A DNA stretch of 64,000 nucleotides from an uncultured Winogradskyella sp. (GCF_947498345.1 NZ_CANMJY010000002.1:332552-396551), one strand, 5' to 3'. Numbered from the stretch's first letter, positions 18,403 to 28,976 are shown. Notes: a model not told the origin generated them from the sequence alone. Numbers and translations are program-made.

Positions 18403-19254
18403 TTGAAAATATTTTATAATAAATCCAAATTGTCTCAACATGTTGAGGCTCTAAAAGCCAAAGGGGGTTCAGTTGGTTTTGTGCCAACTATGGGAGCACT
18501 CCATAATGGACATTTGTCTTTGGTAGAAAAAGGATTGAGTGAAAACAGTATCGTAGTTGTTAGCATTTTTGTAAACCCTACCCAATTTGATAATCAAGAT
18601 GACTTGATTAAATACCCAAGAACGCTAGATGCAGATGTGTCACTTTTAAAAACCATTGGTGATACCACAATTTTAGTTTATGCCCCAACTGTTGAGGATA
18701 TTTACAACGATAATATTACCTCACAGGCCTTTACTTTTGGTGGTCTGGAACACGAAATGGAAGGGGCTTTTAGAGACGGTCATTTTGATGGTGTTGGCAC
18801 AATTGTTAAGCGTTTATTTGAAATCGTAAGACCAGGCAAAGCCTACTTTGGTGAAAAGGATTTTCAGCAATTACAAATTATAAAAAAAATGGTGGAACTT
18901 TATAAGATGCCTTTAGAAGTTATAGGATGCCCTATTTATAGAGCAGAAGATGGCTTGGCAATGAGTTCAAGAAATACAAGACTCACTTCAGAGCACAGAG
19001 CAGTGGCACCATTTATTTACAAAACTTTAAAGACTGCCAAAATAAAGTTTGGCACAAAAAGTGCTAAAGACGTATCGGAATGGGTTGAGAAGCAATTTAA
19101 AAAGCAACCACTATTAGAGTTAGAGTATTTTATTATTGCCGATATAGAAACCTTAAAACCGATAAAGCGAAAATCAACAAAAAAGACATATAGAGCCTTT
19201 ATAGCTGTATATGCAGGTGATATAAGACTTATAGATAATATCGCCTTAAATTAA
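18403..19254 (+). CDS. panC: Pantothenate synthetase (pantoate--beta-alanine ligase)
   Basis: 283 residues beginning at a TTG codon; no ATG lies in a suitable place upstream, and the N-terminus [10 protein letters not shown] fits the family. Nucleotide-binding motifs are clear: [13 protein letters not shown] near 29-41 (the HIGH-like motif), V-N-P-T-Q-F near 60, [10 protein letters not shown] near 148 and the KMSKS-like D-G-L-A-M-S-S-R-N near 184. The enzyme condenses pantoate with beta-alanine using ATP, giving pantothenate for CoA. It is followed after 13 bp by panD, which supplies beta-alanine, so the operon pairs substrate supply with use. panB is not present here. Confidence 0.97.
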   Translation: MKIFYNKSKLSQHVEALKAKGGSVGFVPTMGALHNGHLSLVEKGLSENSIVVVSIFVNPTQFDNQDDLIKYPRTLDADVSLLKTIGDTTILVYAPTVEDIYNDNITSQAFTFGGLEHEMEGAFRDGHFDGVGTIVKRLFEIVRPGKAYFGEKDFQQLQIIKKMVELYKMPLEVIGCPIYRAEDGLAMSSRNTRLTSEHRAVAPFIYKTLKTAKIKFGTKSAKDVSEWVEKQFKKQPLLELEYFIIADIETLKPIKRKSTKKTYRAFIAVYAGDIRLIDNIALN

Positions 19255-19267
19255 TTATCTTTGTGGC

Positions 19268-19618
19268 ATGCAAATTCAAGTTGTAAAATCTAAGATACAT
19301 CGCGTTAAATGTACAGGCGCCGACCTTAACTACATTGGTAGTATTACTATTGATGAAGATTTAATGGATGCTGCTAATATTATTCAAGGTGAGAAAGTTC
19401 AGATTGTAAATAACAATAATGGCGAGCGCCTGGAAACCTATTGTATACCTGGGCCTCGTAATAGTGGAGAAATTACTTTAAATGGAGCGGCTGCCAGAAA
19501 AGTAGCCGTTGGTGATATTTTAATTTTAATCACTTATGCATTTATAGATATCGAAGAGGCTAAAGTATTTAAGCCCTCGTTAGTGTTTCCCAACGAAGCT
19601 AACAATCTTCTAAAATAA
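19268..19618 (+). CDS. panD: Aspartate 1-decarboxylase precursor
   Basis: 116 residues, typical length. Self-cleavage between Gly24 and Ser25 is expected in N-Y-I-G-S-I-T-I-D, giving the pyruvoyl group from Ser25. Lys9 (K-S-K) and Tyr near 58 are in family positions. Decarboxylates L-aspartate to beta-alanine for PanC, in the cytoplasm. It sits between panC (13 bp) and a YbhN-like membrane protein gene (4 bp), so all three are probably one transcript. Confidence 0.97.
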   Translation: MQIQVVKSKIHRVKCTGADLNYIGSITIDEDLMDAANIIQGEKVQIVNNNNGERLETYCIPGPRNSGEITLNGAAARKVAVGDILILITYAFIDIEEAKVFKPSLVFPNEANNLLK

Positions 19619-19622
19619 AATT

Positions 19623-20582
19623 TTGAGCAAAACAAAATCCTTCCTAAAAGTTGTTCTGCCTTTACTCTTAGGGGTTGCTTTGGTATGGTATTCTTTGTCT
19701 CAAATATCGATTTCTACATTAGTCCAGTACTTTAAAGATGCGAACTATTTTTGGATTATACTTGGTGTAAGTTTAGGGGTGTTAAGTCATGCATCCAGAG
19801 CTTACAGATGGTTATTTATGGCCGAACCTTTGGGGTATAAACCAAAATTTGCTAATAGTTTTATGGCTGTATACTCAGCATATTTAATCAATTTTACAAT
19901 TCCTCGTGCTGGTGAAATCGCTAGAGCTTCTATTCTGGCTAATTATGAAGATGTTCCTTTTGATAAAGGTTTTGGATCTATTGTAGCAGAGCGTGTGGCA
20001 GACACCATAATGTTACTTATAATAATAGGAGTAGCACTAATTTTAAAGTTTAAGATTATATATGATTTCTTTATAGAAAAGTTCAATCCATCAACACTGT
20101 TTATTGGTATAGCAGCTTTATTAATGCTGATTTTCGGGTTATATTTTTTTATAAAAAGAAGCTCTTCAAAGTTTGCTTTAAAAGTCAAAAGCTTTATTAA
20201 AGGGCTTATTGAGGGTGCATTGAGCATTTTTAAAATGAAGAAAAAATGGGCATTTATTTTTCATACAGTATTTATTTGGGTCATGTATTTAGCCATGTTT
20301 TATGTCACTACATTAGCATTGCCAGAATTAAGCAATATATCTTTAGCTGCAGTTTTAATAGGTTTTATTATGGCCAGCTTTAGTATAGCAGCTACTAATG
20401 GAGGTATTGGCTCATTTCCAGAAGCTATTGTCATAGCGTTTACAGTATTTAGCATGTCAGAGGATCCAAGTAGAGCCTTTGGTTGGATAATGTGGTCTTC
20501 GCAAACTATAGTAATTATTGTTTTAGGAGGCTTATCTCTTACCTACTTACCAATCTATAATAGAAAGAAAAACAGCATATAG
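19623..20582 (+). CDS. Lysylphosphatidylglycerol synthase transmembrane-domain (YbhN/UPF0104) protein
   Basis: 319 residues, starting at a TTG codon 4 bp after panD; no better start is present. Eight or so hydrophobic helices. Family marks include H-A-S-R-A-Y-R-W near 56, P-R-A-G-E-I-A-R-A near 95, V-A-E-R-V-A-D near 122 and A-A-T-N-G-G-I-G-S-F-P near 257. This is the membrane (flippase-like) half of MprF/AglD-type proteins without the aminoacyl-transfer domain. Inferred role: movement of a lipid or polyprenol-linked molecule across the inner membrane. The coupling to panCD is a recurring flavobacterial arrangement with no obvious metabolic link. Substrate unknown. Confidence 0.85.
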   Translation: MSKTKSFLKVVLPLLLGVALVWYSLSQISISTLVQYFKDANYFWIILGVSLGVLSHASRAYRWLFMAEPLGYKPKFANSFMAVYSAYLINFTIPRAGEIARASILANYEDVPFDKGFGSIVAERVADTIMLLIIIGVALILKFKIIYDFFIEKFNPSTLFIGIAALLMLIFGLYFFIKRSSSKFALKVKSFIKGLIEGALSIFKMKKKWAFIFHTVFIWVMYLAMFYVTTLALPELSNISLAAVLIGFIMASFSIAATNGGIGSFPEAIVIAFTVFSMSEDPSRAFGWIMWSSQTIVIIVLGGLSLTYLPIYNRKKNSI

Positions 20583-20625
20583 AAATATTTTTTACCTTGC
20601 TTTAACTTTTAAGTCCATAGACAAC

Positions 20626-21774
20626 ATGAAGAAATTTTACACGCTTATTATTGTATGCTTAATTGCATTGAATCTTCAAGCACAAGCTATATACAAAACT
20701 ATAGAATCCTACAAACTTGGTGGAGAACGTGAATTAAAGATTCAGTTACCAAGAAATTACGATGCTGAAGCTAAGCGAACTTATCCTTTAGTCATTGTTT
20801 TAGATGGGGATTATTTATTCGAGCCTGTAGCAGGTAATATAGACTATCAAGCCTATTGGGAAGATATACCAGACTGTATAGTTGTTGGTGTAAAGCAAGA
20901 TAGTACTAGAGAATATGATTTCAATTATGCAGAAGATACATATTTACCAGTAGATGAAGGGGCGCATTTTTATGAGTTTATAGGTGCAGAACTTATACCT
21001 TATGTAGAGGACAATTATAATGTCTCTGATTACAGGGTTATTATAGGTCATGATTTAAGTGCCAATTTTATCAACTACTATCTATTTAAAGATCAGCCCA
21101 TGTATAGAGCCTACATTAGTTTAAGTCCTGATCTAGCACCAGAAATGACTGATAGACTATACGATCGTTTATCTATTATAGAACAAGAAACATTTTATTA
21201 TATGGCAACTGCAGATGCAGACATTAAAGTGTTAAGAAATTCTATTAAAGAATGTGATGCAAAACTTAAAACAATTGATAATGAAAAACTGAGTTATAAA
21301 TTTGATAATTTTGAAGAGGCAAGTCACTATTCGTTAGTAGGAAGAGGAATTCCAAAAGCATTAAATGCCATTTTTGCGCTTTACAGGCCAATCAATGCCA
21401 AAGAATACAAAGAAAAAATACTAACCTTTGAAGGCTCACCATACGATTACCTTATAAAAAAATATGAAGATATAGCCCGCTTTTACGGTTTTGAGAAGCA
21501 ATATATTGAAAACGATATTAGAGCTATTGCCTCTGCATCTAAAAAGAGAGATGATTTAGAATCATTAGAGAACTTAGCGAAATTGGTGAAAAAAGAATTT
21601 CCAAAATCTATGCTTGGTGCTTATTATATGGGTATGTTTCATGAGCAGGAAGGTAATCTTAAAAAGGCATTATTACGCTATAAATCGGGTTTATTACTAG
21701 AACCATCTCAATATATAGACAAAGAGATTATGCTCGAGAAAATGTATGAGGTTCAAGACATGATGAAAGACTAA
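20626..21774 (+). CDS. Secreted esterase-like alpha/beta-hydrolase with Asp at the nucleophile position (copy 1)
   Basis: 382 residues. Signal peptide ends L-Q-A-Q-A at about residue 21. Residues 22-265 resemble the putative esterase family (Fes/IroE, esterase D): strand ELKIQLPRNYD, then YPLVIVLDGDYLFEPVAGNI, then a nucleophile elbow reading G-H-D-L at 141-144. The family Ser of G-H-S-x-G is Asp143; the expected catalytic His is kept at 234 (ASHYSLV). Residues about 275-382 are helical with a TPR-like repeat (LGAYYMGMFHEQEGNLKKAL). Either the enzyme is dead or it uses an Asp nucleophile, as dehalogenases and epoxide hydrolases do. A close paralogue follows with the same change. Exported to periplasm or beyond. 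Confidence 0.75.
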   Translation: MKKFYTLIIVCLIALNLQAQAIYKTIESYKLGGERELKIQLPRNYDAEAKRTYPLVIVLDGDYLFEPVAGNIDYQAYWEDIPDCIVVGVKQDSTREYDFNYAEDTYLPVDEGAHFYEFIGAELIPYVEDNYNVSDYRVIIGHDLSANFINYYLFKDQPMYRAYISLSPDLAPEMTDRLYDRLSIIEQETFYYMATADADIKVLRNSIKECDAKLKTIDNEKLSYKFDNFEEASHYSLVGRGIPKALNAIFALYRPINAKEYKEKILTFEGSPYDYLIKKYEDIARFYGFEKQYIENDIRAIASASKKRDDLESLENLAKLVKKEFPKSMLGAYYMGMFHEQEGNLKKALLRYKSGLLLEPSQYIDKEIMLEKMYEVQDMMKD

Positions 21775-21852
21775 TTGCAGTTCATCGAAAAAAATTCGCA
21801 ACTTGACGATATTTTAGTATGTTTGGTTACCCAAAACTAAACCTACCTACAA

Positions 21853-23034
21853 ATGAGAAAGACTATTTTAATAGTTTTGGCTTTCATTATATGTTTGCCA
21901 TTATTCGCTCAGATTAGTTACGACGAAATTAATTCTGCTAAGCTAAATTCGGTTCGTCAGCTAAAAATAAAACTTCCAAAAAATTACGACCCCTCTTCAG
22001 AGCTAAAATATCCTTTAATCATCGTTTTCGATGGAGACTATTTATTTGAACCTATAGCTGGTCAAGTCGACTTTCAAACCTATTTTGATGATATGCCAAG
22101 TTCTATAATTGTTGGTGTGGTACAAAGTAATGAGAGGCGTTATGATGGTTATTGTGACGAAGTCACAGGCTTACCAAAAGAATCTGGTTTGCGATTTCAC
22201 GATTTTGTAGCAGATGAGTTAATACCATATTTAGATGATAAATATAATACCAGTAAGTTTAGAGTTGCTGTGGGCCATGATTTAATGGGTAATTTTATCA
22301 ATTCTTATTTATTTAAAGAAGATCCTCTTTTTAACGCTTATGTATGTATTAGCCCAGATTTATCAGGTACCGTAAGAGATTATTTAGGTAAACGATTAGA
22401 GTTTTTTAAGGATGACATTTTTTATTATATGGCAACTTCAGATAAGGATTTGCCTTATATAAGAGAGGCTGTTCTAAAAGCAAATTCTCAAATTTCACAA
22501 GTAAAGAATCAATATTTAACATACTATTTTGACGATTTTAAAAATGACACGCATTATACATTAGTAAATAGTGCGATAGCCAAGTCATTTGACAAGATTT
22601 TTGAATTATATAAACCGCTTCGCGAAAAGGAATTAGAAGAGAAGGTATTGCCCTATGAAGGTACCTTAGATAAATACTTAGTAGATAGATACGATAGAAT
22701 AGAAGATTTATTTGGTATAAAGAAGCCAATAACAGAAGAAGAATTTGAAAAAGTGGTTAAAGTCGCAGAACAACGTAACGATTTGGAGTCTTTAGAAAAA
22801 ATAGGAAAATTAGCAAAAAAGCTAAATCCAGAATCTTTATTAGGTACCTATTACTTAGCACAATATTCTGAGAAAGTTGGAAAAACTAAAAAAGCTAAAA
22901 AATTATATGAATCTGCACTTACATTAAATGATGTAAGCCATATCAACAGAGACTTTATTTTTTCTAAAATTGATGAGCTCACTATTGTAGATACTGATGA
23001 AGAAGGAGAGGAGGAAGACAATGAAGAAAATTAA
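21853..23034 (+). CDS. Secreted esterase-like alpha/beta-hydrolase with Asp at the nucleophile position (copy 2)
   Basis: 393 residues, clearly a tandem duplicate of the preceding gene. Signal peptide ends P-L-F-A-Q. The elbow reads G-H-D-L-M-G with Asp at residue 143, exactly the same position as in copy 1, and His is at 234 again (DTHYTLV). The helical, TPR-like C-terminal half is also shared (LLGTYYLAQYSEKVGKTKKA), then an acidic tail of Asp and Glu. A TATGTTTG element at 21818-21825, 28 bp before the start, may give it its own promoter. Retention of the unusual residue in both copies suggests selection rather than decay. Function and substrate not recognised. Confidence 0.75.
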   Translation: MRKTILIVLAFIICLPLFAQISYDEINSAKLNSVRQLKIKLPKNYDPSSELKYPLIIVFDGDYLFEPIAGQVDFQTYFDDMPSSIIVGVVQSNERRYDGYCDEVTGLPKESGLRFHDFVADELIPYLDDKYNTSKFRVAVGHDLMGNFINSYLFKEDPLFNAYVCISPDLSGTVRDYLGKRLEFFKDDIFYYMATSDKDLPYIREAVLKANSQISQVKNQYLTYYFDDFKNDTHYTLVNSAIAKSFDKIFELYKPLREKELEEKVLPYEGTLDKYLVDRYDRIEDLFGIKKPITEEEFEKVVKVAEQRNDLESLEKIGKLAKKLNPESLLGTYYLAQYSEKVGKTKKAKKLYESALTLNDVSHINRDFIFSKIDELTIVDTDEEGEEEDNEEN

Positions 23035-23173
23035 AAAAGTATCATTATCAACAGATTATTTTTTCGAAACTCTGTTTAAAAAAACCAGAAGCTATTTATT
23101 ATCTAATTTGGTGCCAAAACTTGCAACAATAAAAGTTCTGGCAATAGTAAATTGGTTTAGAGACATCAACTAA
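23021..23173 (+). CDS. Possible 50-residue basic small protein overlapping the preceding gene
   Basis: An ATG at 23021 inside the last codons of the preceding gene opens a 50-codon frame ending TAA at 23173, starting MKKIKKVSLSTDYFFETLFK. It is rich in Lys and hydrophobic residues and preceded by the purine-rich string GGAGAGGAGG, which also simply encodes the acidic tail of the upstream protein. Flavobacteria rarely depend on Shine-Dalgarno pairing, so this is weak support. Not recognised. It may be translationally coupled, or a chance frame in the spacer before radA. Confidence 0.25.
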   Translation: MKKIKKVSLSTDYFFETLFKKTRSYLLSNLVPKLATIKVLAIVNWFRDIN

Positions 23174-23191
23174 AATTATCTTAATTTAGCT

Positions 23192-23217
23192 ATCGAAAAA
23201 TTTTAAAGATTTTCGAT
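23192..23217. repeat. Inverted repeat just upstream of radA
   Basis: Perfect 8-bp arms ATCGAAAA (23192-23199) and TTTTCGAT (23210-23217) with a 10-nt A/T spacer, ending 17 bp before the radA ATG. It could be an operator or a leader hairpin. Function not shown. Confidence 0.4.
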
Positions 23218-23234
23218 GGAATCGAAAACTAAAG

Positions 23235-24593
23235 ATGGCTAAGGTAAAAACAACATTTTTTTGTCAGAATTGTGGTAGTCAATATGCCAAATGGCAGGGG
23301 CAATGTACCTCGTGTAAAGCATGGAACACAATTGCTGAAGAGATTATACAAAAACCTCAAAAAAGTGGTTGGAAATCTTCAGCCCCAACTGCTAAACGTG
23401 TATCTAAACCTTTAAAGGTTAATGAGATTGATAACTCCCAAGAAACACGACTTAATATGCAAGATGCAGAGTTTAATCGTGTACTAGGAGGAGGTATGGT
23501 GCAAGGTTCATTAACGCTTTTAGGAGGTGAACCCGGTATCGGAAAGAGTACGCTATTACTACAAATAGCATTACATCTTCAATACAAAACGCTTTATGTT
23601 TCTGGAGAAGAAAGCCAAAAACAGATAAAAATGCGTGCTGAACGTATAAATCCAAGCAGTAATAATTGTTATATCCTTACAGAAACTAAAACACAGAATA
23701 TATTTAAACAGATAGAAACCTTAGCCCCGGATTTGGTAATAATTGATTCTATTCAAACTTTGCATAGTGATTATATAGAGTCTTCTGCCGGGAGCATTTC
23801 TCAGATAAAAGAATGTACTACTGAATTGATAAAATTTGCTAAAGAAACATCTACACCTGTTTTACTAATTGGACATATTACTAAAGATGGTCATATTGCT
23901 GGTCCAAAAATATTAGAGCATATGGTGGATACGGTTTTACAGTTTGAAGGAGACCGTAATCATGTATTTAGAATCTTAAGAGCTCATAAAAATCGCTTTG
24001 GTTCTACTAATGAATTAGGTATCTATGAAATGCAAGGTTCTGGTTTGAGAGAAGTTTCTAATCCTTCAGAAATTTTAATTTCCCAAAAAGATGATGAACT
24101 CTCAGGCAATGCCATTGCAGCGACAATAGAAGGATTACGACCATTGATGATAGAGGTACAGGCTTTGGTGAGTACTGCTGTTTATGGTACTCCGCAGCGT
24201 TCTGCAACGGGTTTCAATGCTAAACGCTTAAATATGTTGCTGGCTGTGTTAGAAAAACGTGCTGGCTTTCGTTTAGGTGCAAAAGATGTCTTTTTAAATA
24301 TTACAGGAGGGATTAGTGTGGATGATCCTGCTATTGACTTAGCGGTAGTTGCTTCTATATTGTCTTCCAATGAAGATGTGGCATTACCTAGTGAATATTG
24401 TTTTGCTGCTGAGTTAGGCTTGTCGGGTGAGATAAGACCAGTACAACGTGTCGAGCAACGTATTTTAGAAGCAGAAAAACTAGGGTTTTCTACTATTTTT
24501 GTGTCTAAATACAATAAAATTTCTCTAAGAAATACCCAAATCAAAGTACAATTGATTTCTAAAATAGAAGACCTAATCCAACTATTGATTTGA
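23235..24593 (+). CDS. radA: DNA repair protein RadA
   Basis: 452 residues, full length. Four cysteines at 10, 13, 24 and 27 form the N-terminal zinc finger (C-Q-N-C and C-T-S-C). The RecA-like ATPase core has Walker A G-G-E-P-G-I-G-K-S-T at about 97-106, Walker B L-V-I-I-D-S-I-Q-T near 172-180, and the RadA-specific K-N-R-F-G motif at about 252-256. Residues about 285-450 form the Lon-protease-like domain. It is a DnaB-type branch-migration helicase that processes recombination intermediates. Stands alone between the esterase-like genes and a long intergenic region. Confidence 0.97.
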   Translation: MAKVKTTFFCQNCGSQYAKWQGQCTSCKAWNTIAEEIIQKPQKSGWKSSAPTAKRVSKPLKVNEIDNSQETRLNMQDAEFNRVLGGGMVQGSLTLLGGEPGIGKSTLLLQIALHLQYKTLYVSGEESQKQIKMRAERINPSSNNCYILTETKTQNIFKQIETLAPDLVIIDSIQTLHSDYIESSAGSISQIKECTTELIKFAKETSTPVLLIGHITKDGHIAGPKILEHMVDTVLQFEGDRNHVFRILRAHKNRFGSTNELGIYEMQGSGLREVSNPSEILISQKDDELSGNAIAATIEGLRPLMIEVQALVSTAVYGTPQRSATGFNAKRLNMLLAVLEKRAGFRLGAKDVFLNITGGISVDDPAIDLAVVASILSSNEDVALPSEYCFAAELGLSGEIRPVQRVEQRILEAEKLGFSTIFVSKYNKISLRNTQIKVQLISKIEDLIQLLI

Positions 24594-24983
24594 TTTCTTG
24601 TGAATAAATAATTTGTGAAATTTTATTAGAGCTTTCCATTTTTTAAAGCTTTTACAAATCATATAATTGAAAGAATTGTAAATATTATTTAAGTTTTTTC
24701 AATGATTTAACAATAGATCTAATAGTAAATCGCTGAAAATGAAGTGTTTTTAAACGTTTTTTTTTGAATTTGATATTCTTAAAAAAGCACTTTATCGGAT
24801 TTATTAATCACTTTATCTAAAAAATATAACATTTTCCTTGGCTTTTTTCTTACGAATCAGTATCATTGTCTTGTAATAATGAACCAAATTATTACAACTC
24901 CCCTCACAGTTTATAATCCATTGTATTAAAAACTTTATTAAGTACATAATTAGCTATAGTCCCAAACTATAAAAAACTTAATT
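24594..24983. other. Intergenic region before the T9SS surface protein
   Basis: 390 bp, very A/T-rich, with no reading frame of note and no tRNA. Its one clear structure is a perfect inverted repeat TTGTAATAAT / ATTATTACAA (24871-24880 and 24888-24897, spacer GAACCAA), about 87 bp before the next start codon. No exact TAnnTTTG element was seen. Confidence 0.5.
24871..24897. promoter_or_regulatory. Candidate operator: 10-bp perfect dyad upstream of the T9SS surface protein
   Basis: Arms TTGTAATAAT and ATTATTACAA are perfectly complementary with a 7-nt spacer. Placement some 87 bp before the ATG is compatible with an operator or a leader stem-loop. No identified binding protein. Confidence 0.4.
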
Positions 24984-27900
24984 ATGAACTTAAACTACAA
25001 ATCGTTAATTGTATTACTTGCAGTACTTACATTTAATTCTGCTTTTTCACAAGATGTAGATAATGATGGTGTATTAGATGCTTACGATGTTGACAATAAC
25101 AATGATGGTGTAATTGATACATCAGTTTGTGCAGCGATATCTGGAGGAGCTTCTCCGCAAGGTGATGCTATTAGCTGGACAAAAAATGGCCTTAAGATAT
25201 TTTCAATCGCTAATAATACTAATGCATTAGGGTATCAAGAATCGGGCTTTCAACAAGAGGTATACTCTAAAGGAGAAACCTTAACGGTATTAAACGGTTC
25301 TAGCGATTACAGTTTTCCGAGTAGTTCATGGACAGCAGGTTCTGCTAATACGAGTGTTGGTACTTTTGCAAACGGAACTATTGATTTCGAATCTAACTAT
25401 TATCGAAGAACGAGCTCTCCTAGGATTGCACTTTTAAGAACAACCACATCTGGTAATTTTAAATCTGGTAATTCTGGCCATGCTGTATATATTTATCCTG
25501 AAACTGGTGCGCAAACTAACGATTATTATACCGTAAATATAAATTTCACAACACCAGTACGTTCTTTTAGTTTTGATCTTGTAGACATATTTGATACAAA
25601 TTACGATAGTGGTGTTATTAGTCAATATGAAGTATATGTTGATAATAATTTAGTAGGGTATTATAGAAATACATTTTTAGGTGATGATGGTACAGGAAAT
25701 ATTAACCTCTACGATGCTGATGGTGTTTATAAAGGAGCTGTAAATTCTGGTCAAAATATTGAGAACAATTTTGGTATAACTGCAGATACTGGTATTAGTA
25801 AAGTTTCAATTAAGCATATTGTTGTATCTGGTCAGATGGCTATAAACACTCACGAGCCTCACGGTCTAGACACATTTGCTTATAGCTTTGTTTGTTTGCC
25901 TCCGATCGATATCGATTCGGATGATGATGGTATACCCGATAATATAGAGGTTCAAAGCACATTAGGATATATTGCACCCAGTGGTACGGTAAATACATCA
26001 GGAGCCTACATGGGGCTTTGGGATAATTATGGTACTGGGATGACTCCAGTAGATACAGACGGAGATGGTATTCCAGATTACTTAGATTCAGATAGCGATA
26101 ATGATGGTATTCCTGATATTCAAGAAAATGGACAGTTGGATACCGTTTCAAATTTAGATACTGATGCAGATGGATTAGACAATAACTTTGATAGCAATAA
26201 TTCTTCTTTTGATACTAATGATGAGATTTCTTCAGGCACACTTACTGATTTAGTAAATGTTTTTGGTGATGCAGATGGAGATGCCAATACAGGAGGTGAT
26301 CTTGATTATAGAGATATATTCAATACAAATCCACCTGTTAATGCAACCATAGATTTTGATGGTGCGGATGATTATTTATCAGGAAACAGTATTATAAATG
26401 GTTTAGGAGAAGTAACATTGATGGCATGGATAAAAATAGATCCATCAAATAGTGGAACATCTTATAACACCATATTGAGTGAAGATTCATCATGTAGATT
26501 GTATGTGCAGAGTGGTAATAAAATTATTTTCGCTACCAAAACAGGTAGTTCAGAACCAACTATTCTTACTACAGGCGATAGAATTGCTTACGATGAATGG
26601 CATCATATCACTGGTGTGTTTTCAGGTTCAGAAGGAAAGCAATTACTCTATATTGATGGTGAATTAGTGGCTTCTAATATTTCTACAGATAGAATAGGGC
26701 ATAGCATCACTACAACATCTGGATGGAATGGTAATTTTGAGGTTGGTCGTTTTTCAAGAAACACACCAAATCAGCAATACTTTAATGGAGAAATTGATGA
26801 GGTAAGGGTTTTTAATATCACATTAACCGATGAGCAAATCCAACAAATGGTCTATCAGGAAATAGAAAACAATGGAGGACTTGTGCAGGGAAAAACGATA
26901 CCAAAACCAATAAAAGATACGGGGACATTACAAACAGTATCTTGGTCAAACTTATTGGTGTACTATCCAATGACAGATATTAAAAATAGCACTACCTCAG
27001 ATTATTCAAACCATAATCAAACCTTGAAACTCAATAATATTTCAACCGTGCAAGAGCAAACAGCTCCAATGCCATATCAGACAAGTTCGGATGGAGATTG
27101 GAATAGTCAAAGCACTTGGTTGCATGGTGACGTATGGGATATTGAAGATGCCTCAGTTAATCAAGATTGCAGTATAGTTGAAATAAAGCATAACATTACA
27201 TCATCTAATTCTCATACTAACCTTGGATTAGTCATAGATACTAATAAAAAATTAACAATCAATGGTGATCAAAAGGTAGAGAATAATTGGTATTTAGAGT
27301 TAAACGGAACATTAGATCTCGAAGGTGATTCTCAATTAATACAAACTGAAAATAGTGATTTAGTAACATCCTCGACTGGAAAAATTTTAAGACGTCAAGA
27401 AGGTAACTTAAGTGTATATTGGTATAACTATTGGGCATCTCCAGTAGGTAGTTTAGGAGCAGTAACATTGTCAGATGATAACAAAAGTAGTAACAACGAT
27501 AATAATTCTAGTTACAGTTTAGATATGTTAAAAAAGCCAGACGGCAGTAATTTTGAATTTACCAATGCGTATCATGAAGAAGGAAAAATAAGCACATATT
27601 GGTTATACACTTTTGTAAACGGTGTAACTTACTACGATTATGCATTCCTTGGTACAGACACAACTTTACAGCCAGGAGTAGGTTATACCTCTAAAGGTAC
27701 AGGTTCGGAGCAGCAGTATGTGTTTGAAGGAAAACCTAATAATGGAACCATAGTAGTCCCAGTTATTGATACAGGAGGTAATGGTTCTGTACCAGCAGTT
27801 ACAAAAACAGATTACCTATTAGGAAACCCTTATGCATCTGCTATAGACCTGCATGCGTTTATAGATGACAATGCAGGTGTTATTGATGGTACAATACAAC

Positions 27901-28919
27901 TTTGGCAACAATGGAGTGGTTCATCACATATATTAAATGAATATAATGGTGGTTATGCTCAGGTTAACAAAACCGGAGCGACAAGAGCCTATCAATTTGT
28001 AGGAATAGAAGGAGCTACCAATGGTAGTCAGGATGGCACAAAAAAACCCACAAGATATTTGCCTGTTGGGCAGGGTTTTATGACGGAAATAGTTAATAGT
28101 GGTGATATAGTATTTAAAAATAGCCAACGCGTTTTTATTAAAGAATCAGATGCTAACGGATCTTATAACAATGGCTCAGTATTCTTTAGAGATGCAACAG
28201 GTTTGCGTACTGAGGCTACAACAGAAAATTTAATGCAAAAGCTACGTTTAGAATTTAATTCGGTAGATGGGCCATCAACTAGAAGAGAGTTATTACTTGG
28301 TTTTAGTGAAATCACATCAGATGAATTTGATTATGGGTATGATGCTAAGAATGTGGAGATATACGATGATGATTTAAACCTGATTTTAGAAGACAAATTA
28401 ATGACGATACAAGCTTATAGTGTAATAACAGAAGATAAAGTGGTGCCATTGTCCTTAAAAGCCTCAGGAGCGTATAACTATACTATAAAACTCACAGAAA
28501 CAGAAAACATACCAGAAGATCAGGATATGTTTATAAAGGATAATCTTACGGGTGAATATTACAATCTAAGAAGTGAACAACCATTTGAATTTTCTTCTGA
28601 AGCAGGTGAGTTTACAAACAGGTTTGAAGTAGTGTTTCAGGAGCAATCTCAGAGTTTATCTATCAATGATCCTACAATAGAGAATTTAAAATTTTACTAT
28701 GCAATGGGAAGAAACAAGATTGTAATACTGAATCCTAATAATATTGAGGTTAGAACAGTTGAACTTTATAATATTGTCGGTCAATCCGTATACAAAACCC
28801 AGGGTTATGAAGGTGCTTACAATGAGTACGAAGTAGGTGATTTAAGCACAGGAACTTATATTATTAAGTTAAATACATTAGAGAATGGTCAGTTGACCAA
28901 GAAAATTATCATAAAGTAA
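24984..28919 (+). CDS. Large secreted surface protein with TSP3 repeats, LamG domain and T9SS sorting signal
   Basis: 1311 residues. Signal peptide ends A-F-S-Q at residue 23. Calcium-binding thrombospondin-type-3 repeats occur at 24-47 ([19 protein letters not shown]) and again at about 308-445 ([19 protein letters not shown]). Residues about 50-300 form a beta-rich domain. A LamG/concanavalin-like domain spans about 450-625 ([20 protein letters not shown]). A long beta-rich region follows, and the last 85 residues form a type A T9SS C-terminal domain ([13 protein letters not shown], then GTYIIKL and a K-K-I-I-I-K end). The protein should be exported by the Por/T9SS machine and attached to or released from the cell surface. 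The LamG domain suggests binding to glycans or matrix. Monocistronic, ended by a terminator. Confidence 0.88.
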   Translation: MNLNYKSLIVLLAVLTFNSAFSQDVDNDGVLDAYDVDNNNDGVIDTSVCAAISGGASPQGDAISWTKNGLKIFSIANNTNALGYQESGFQQEVYSKGETLTVLNGSSDYSFPSSSWTAGSANTSVGTFANGTIDFESNYYRRTSSPRIALLRTTTSGNFKSGNSGHAVYIYPETGAQTNDYYTVNINFTTPVRSFSFDLVDIFDTNYDSGVISQYEVYVDNNLVGYYRNTFLGDDGTGNINLYDADGVYKGAVNSGQNIENNFGITADTGISKVSIKHIVVSGQMAINTHEPHGLDTFAYSFVCLPPIDIDSDDDGIPDNIEVQSTLGYIAPSGTVNTSGAYMGLWDNYGTGMTPVDTDGDGIPDYLDSDSDNDGIPDIQENGQLDTVSNLDTDADGLDNNFDSNNSSFDTNDEISSGTLTDLVNVFGDADGDANTGGDLDYRDIFNTNPPVNATIDFDGADDYLSGNSIINGLGEVTLMAWIKIDPSNSGTSYNTILSEDSSCRLYVQSGNKIIFATKTGSSEPTILTTGDRIAYDEWHHITGVFSGSEGKQLLYIDGELVASNISTDRIGHSITTTSGWNGNFEVGRFSRNTPNQQYFNGEIDEVRVFNITLTDEQIQQMVYQEIENNGGLVQGKTIPKPIKDTGTLQTVSWSNLLVYYPMTDIKNSTTSDYSNHNQTLKLNNISTVQEQTAPMPYQTSSDGDWNSQSTWLHGDVWDIEDASVNQDCSIVEIKHNITSSNSHTNLGLVIDTNKKLTINGDQKVENNWYLELNGTLDLEGDSQLIQTENSDLVTSSTGKILRRQEGNLSVYWYNYWASPVGSLGAVTLSDDNKSSNNDNNSSYSLDMLKKPDGSNFEFTNAYHEEGKISTYWLYTFVNGVTYYDYAFLGTDTTLQPGVGYTSKGTGSEQQYVFEGKPNNGTIVVPVIDTGGNGSVPAVTKTDYLLGNPYASAIDLHAFIDDNAGVIDGTIQLWQQWSGSSHILNEYNGGYAQVNKTGATRAYQFVGIEGATNGSQDGTKKPTRYLPVGQGFMTEIVNSGDIVFKNSQRVFIKESDANGSYNNGSVFFRDATGLRTEATTENLMQKLRLEFNSVDGPSTRRELLLGFSEITSDEFDYGYDAKNVEIYDDDLNLILEDKLMTIQAYSVITEDKVVPLSLKASGAYNYTIKLTETENIPEDQDMFIKDNLTGEYYNLRSEQPFEFSSEAGEFTNRFEVVFQEQSQSLSINDPTIENLKFYYAMGRNKIVILNPNNIEVRTVELYNIVGQSVYKTQGYEGAYNEYEVGDLSTGTYIIKLNTLENGQLTKKIIIK

Positions 28920-28939
28920 TATTTTAGTTAGTTAGTGAT

Positions 28940-28976
28940 AAAGGCTGCTTAGAAATTATTCTAAGTAGCCTTTGTT
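28940..28976 (+). terminator. Terminator of the T9SS surface protein gene
   Basis: Arms AAAGGCTGCTTAGAA (28940-28954) and TTCTAAGTAGCCTTT (28959-28973) pair with one G-U. A T-rich tail follows. It lies 21 bp after the stop codon. Confidence 0.8.
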
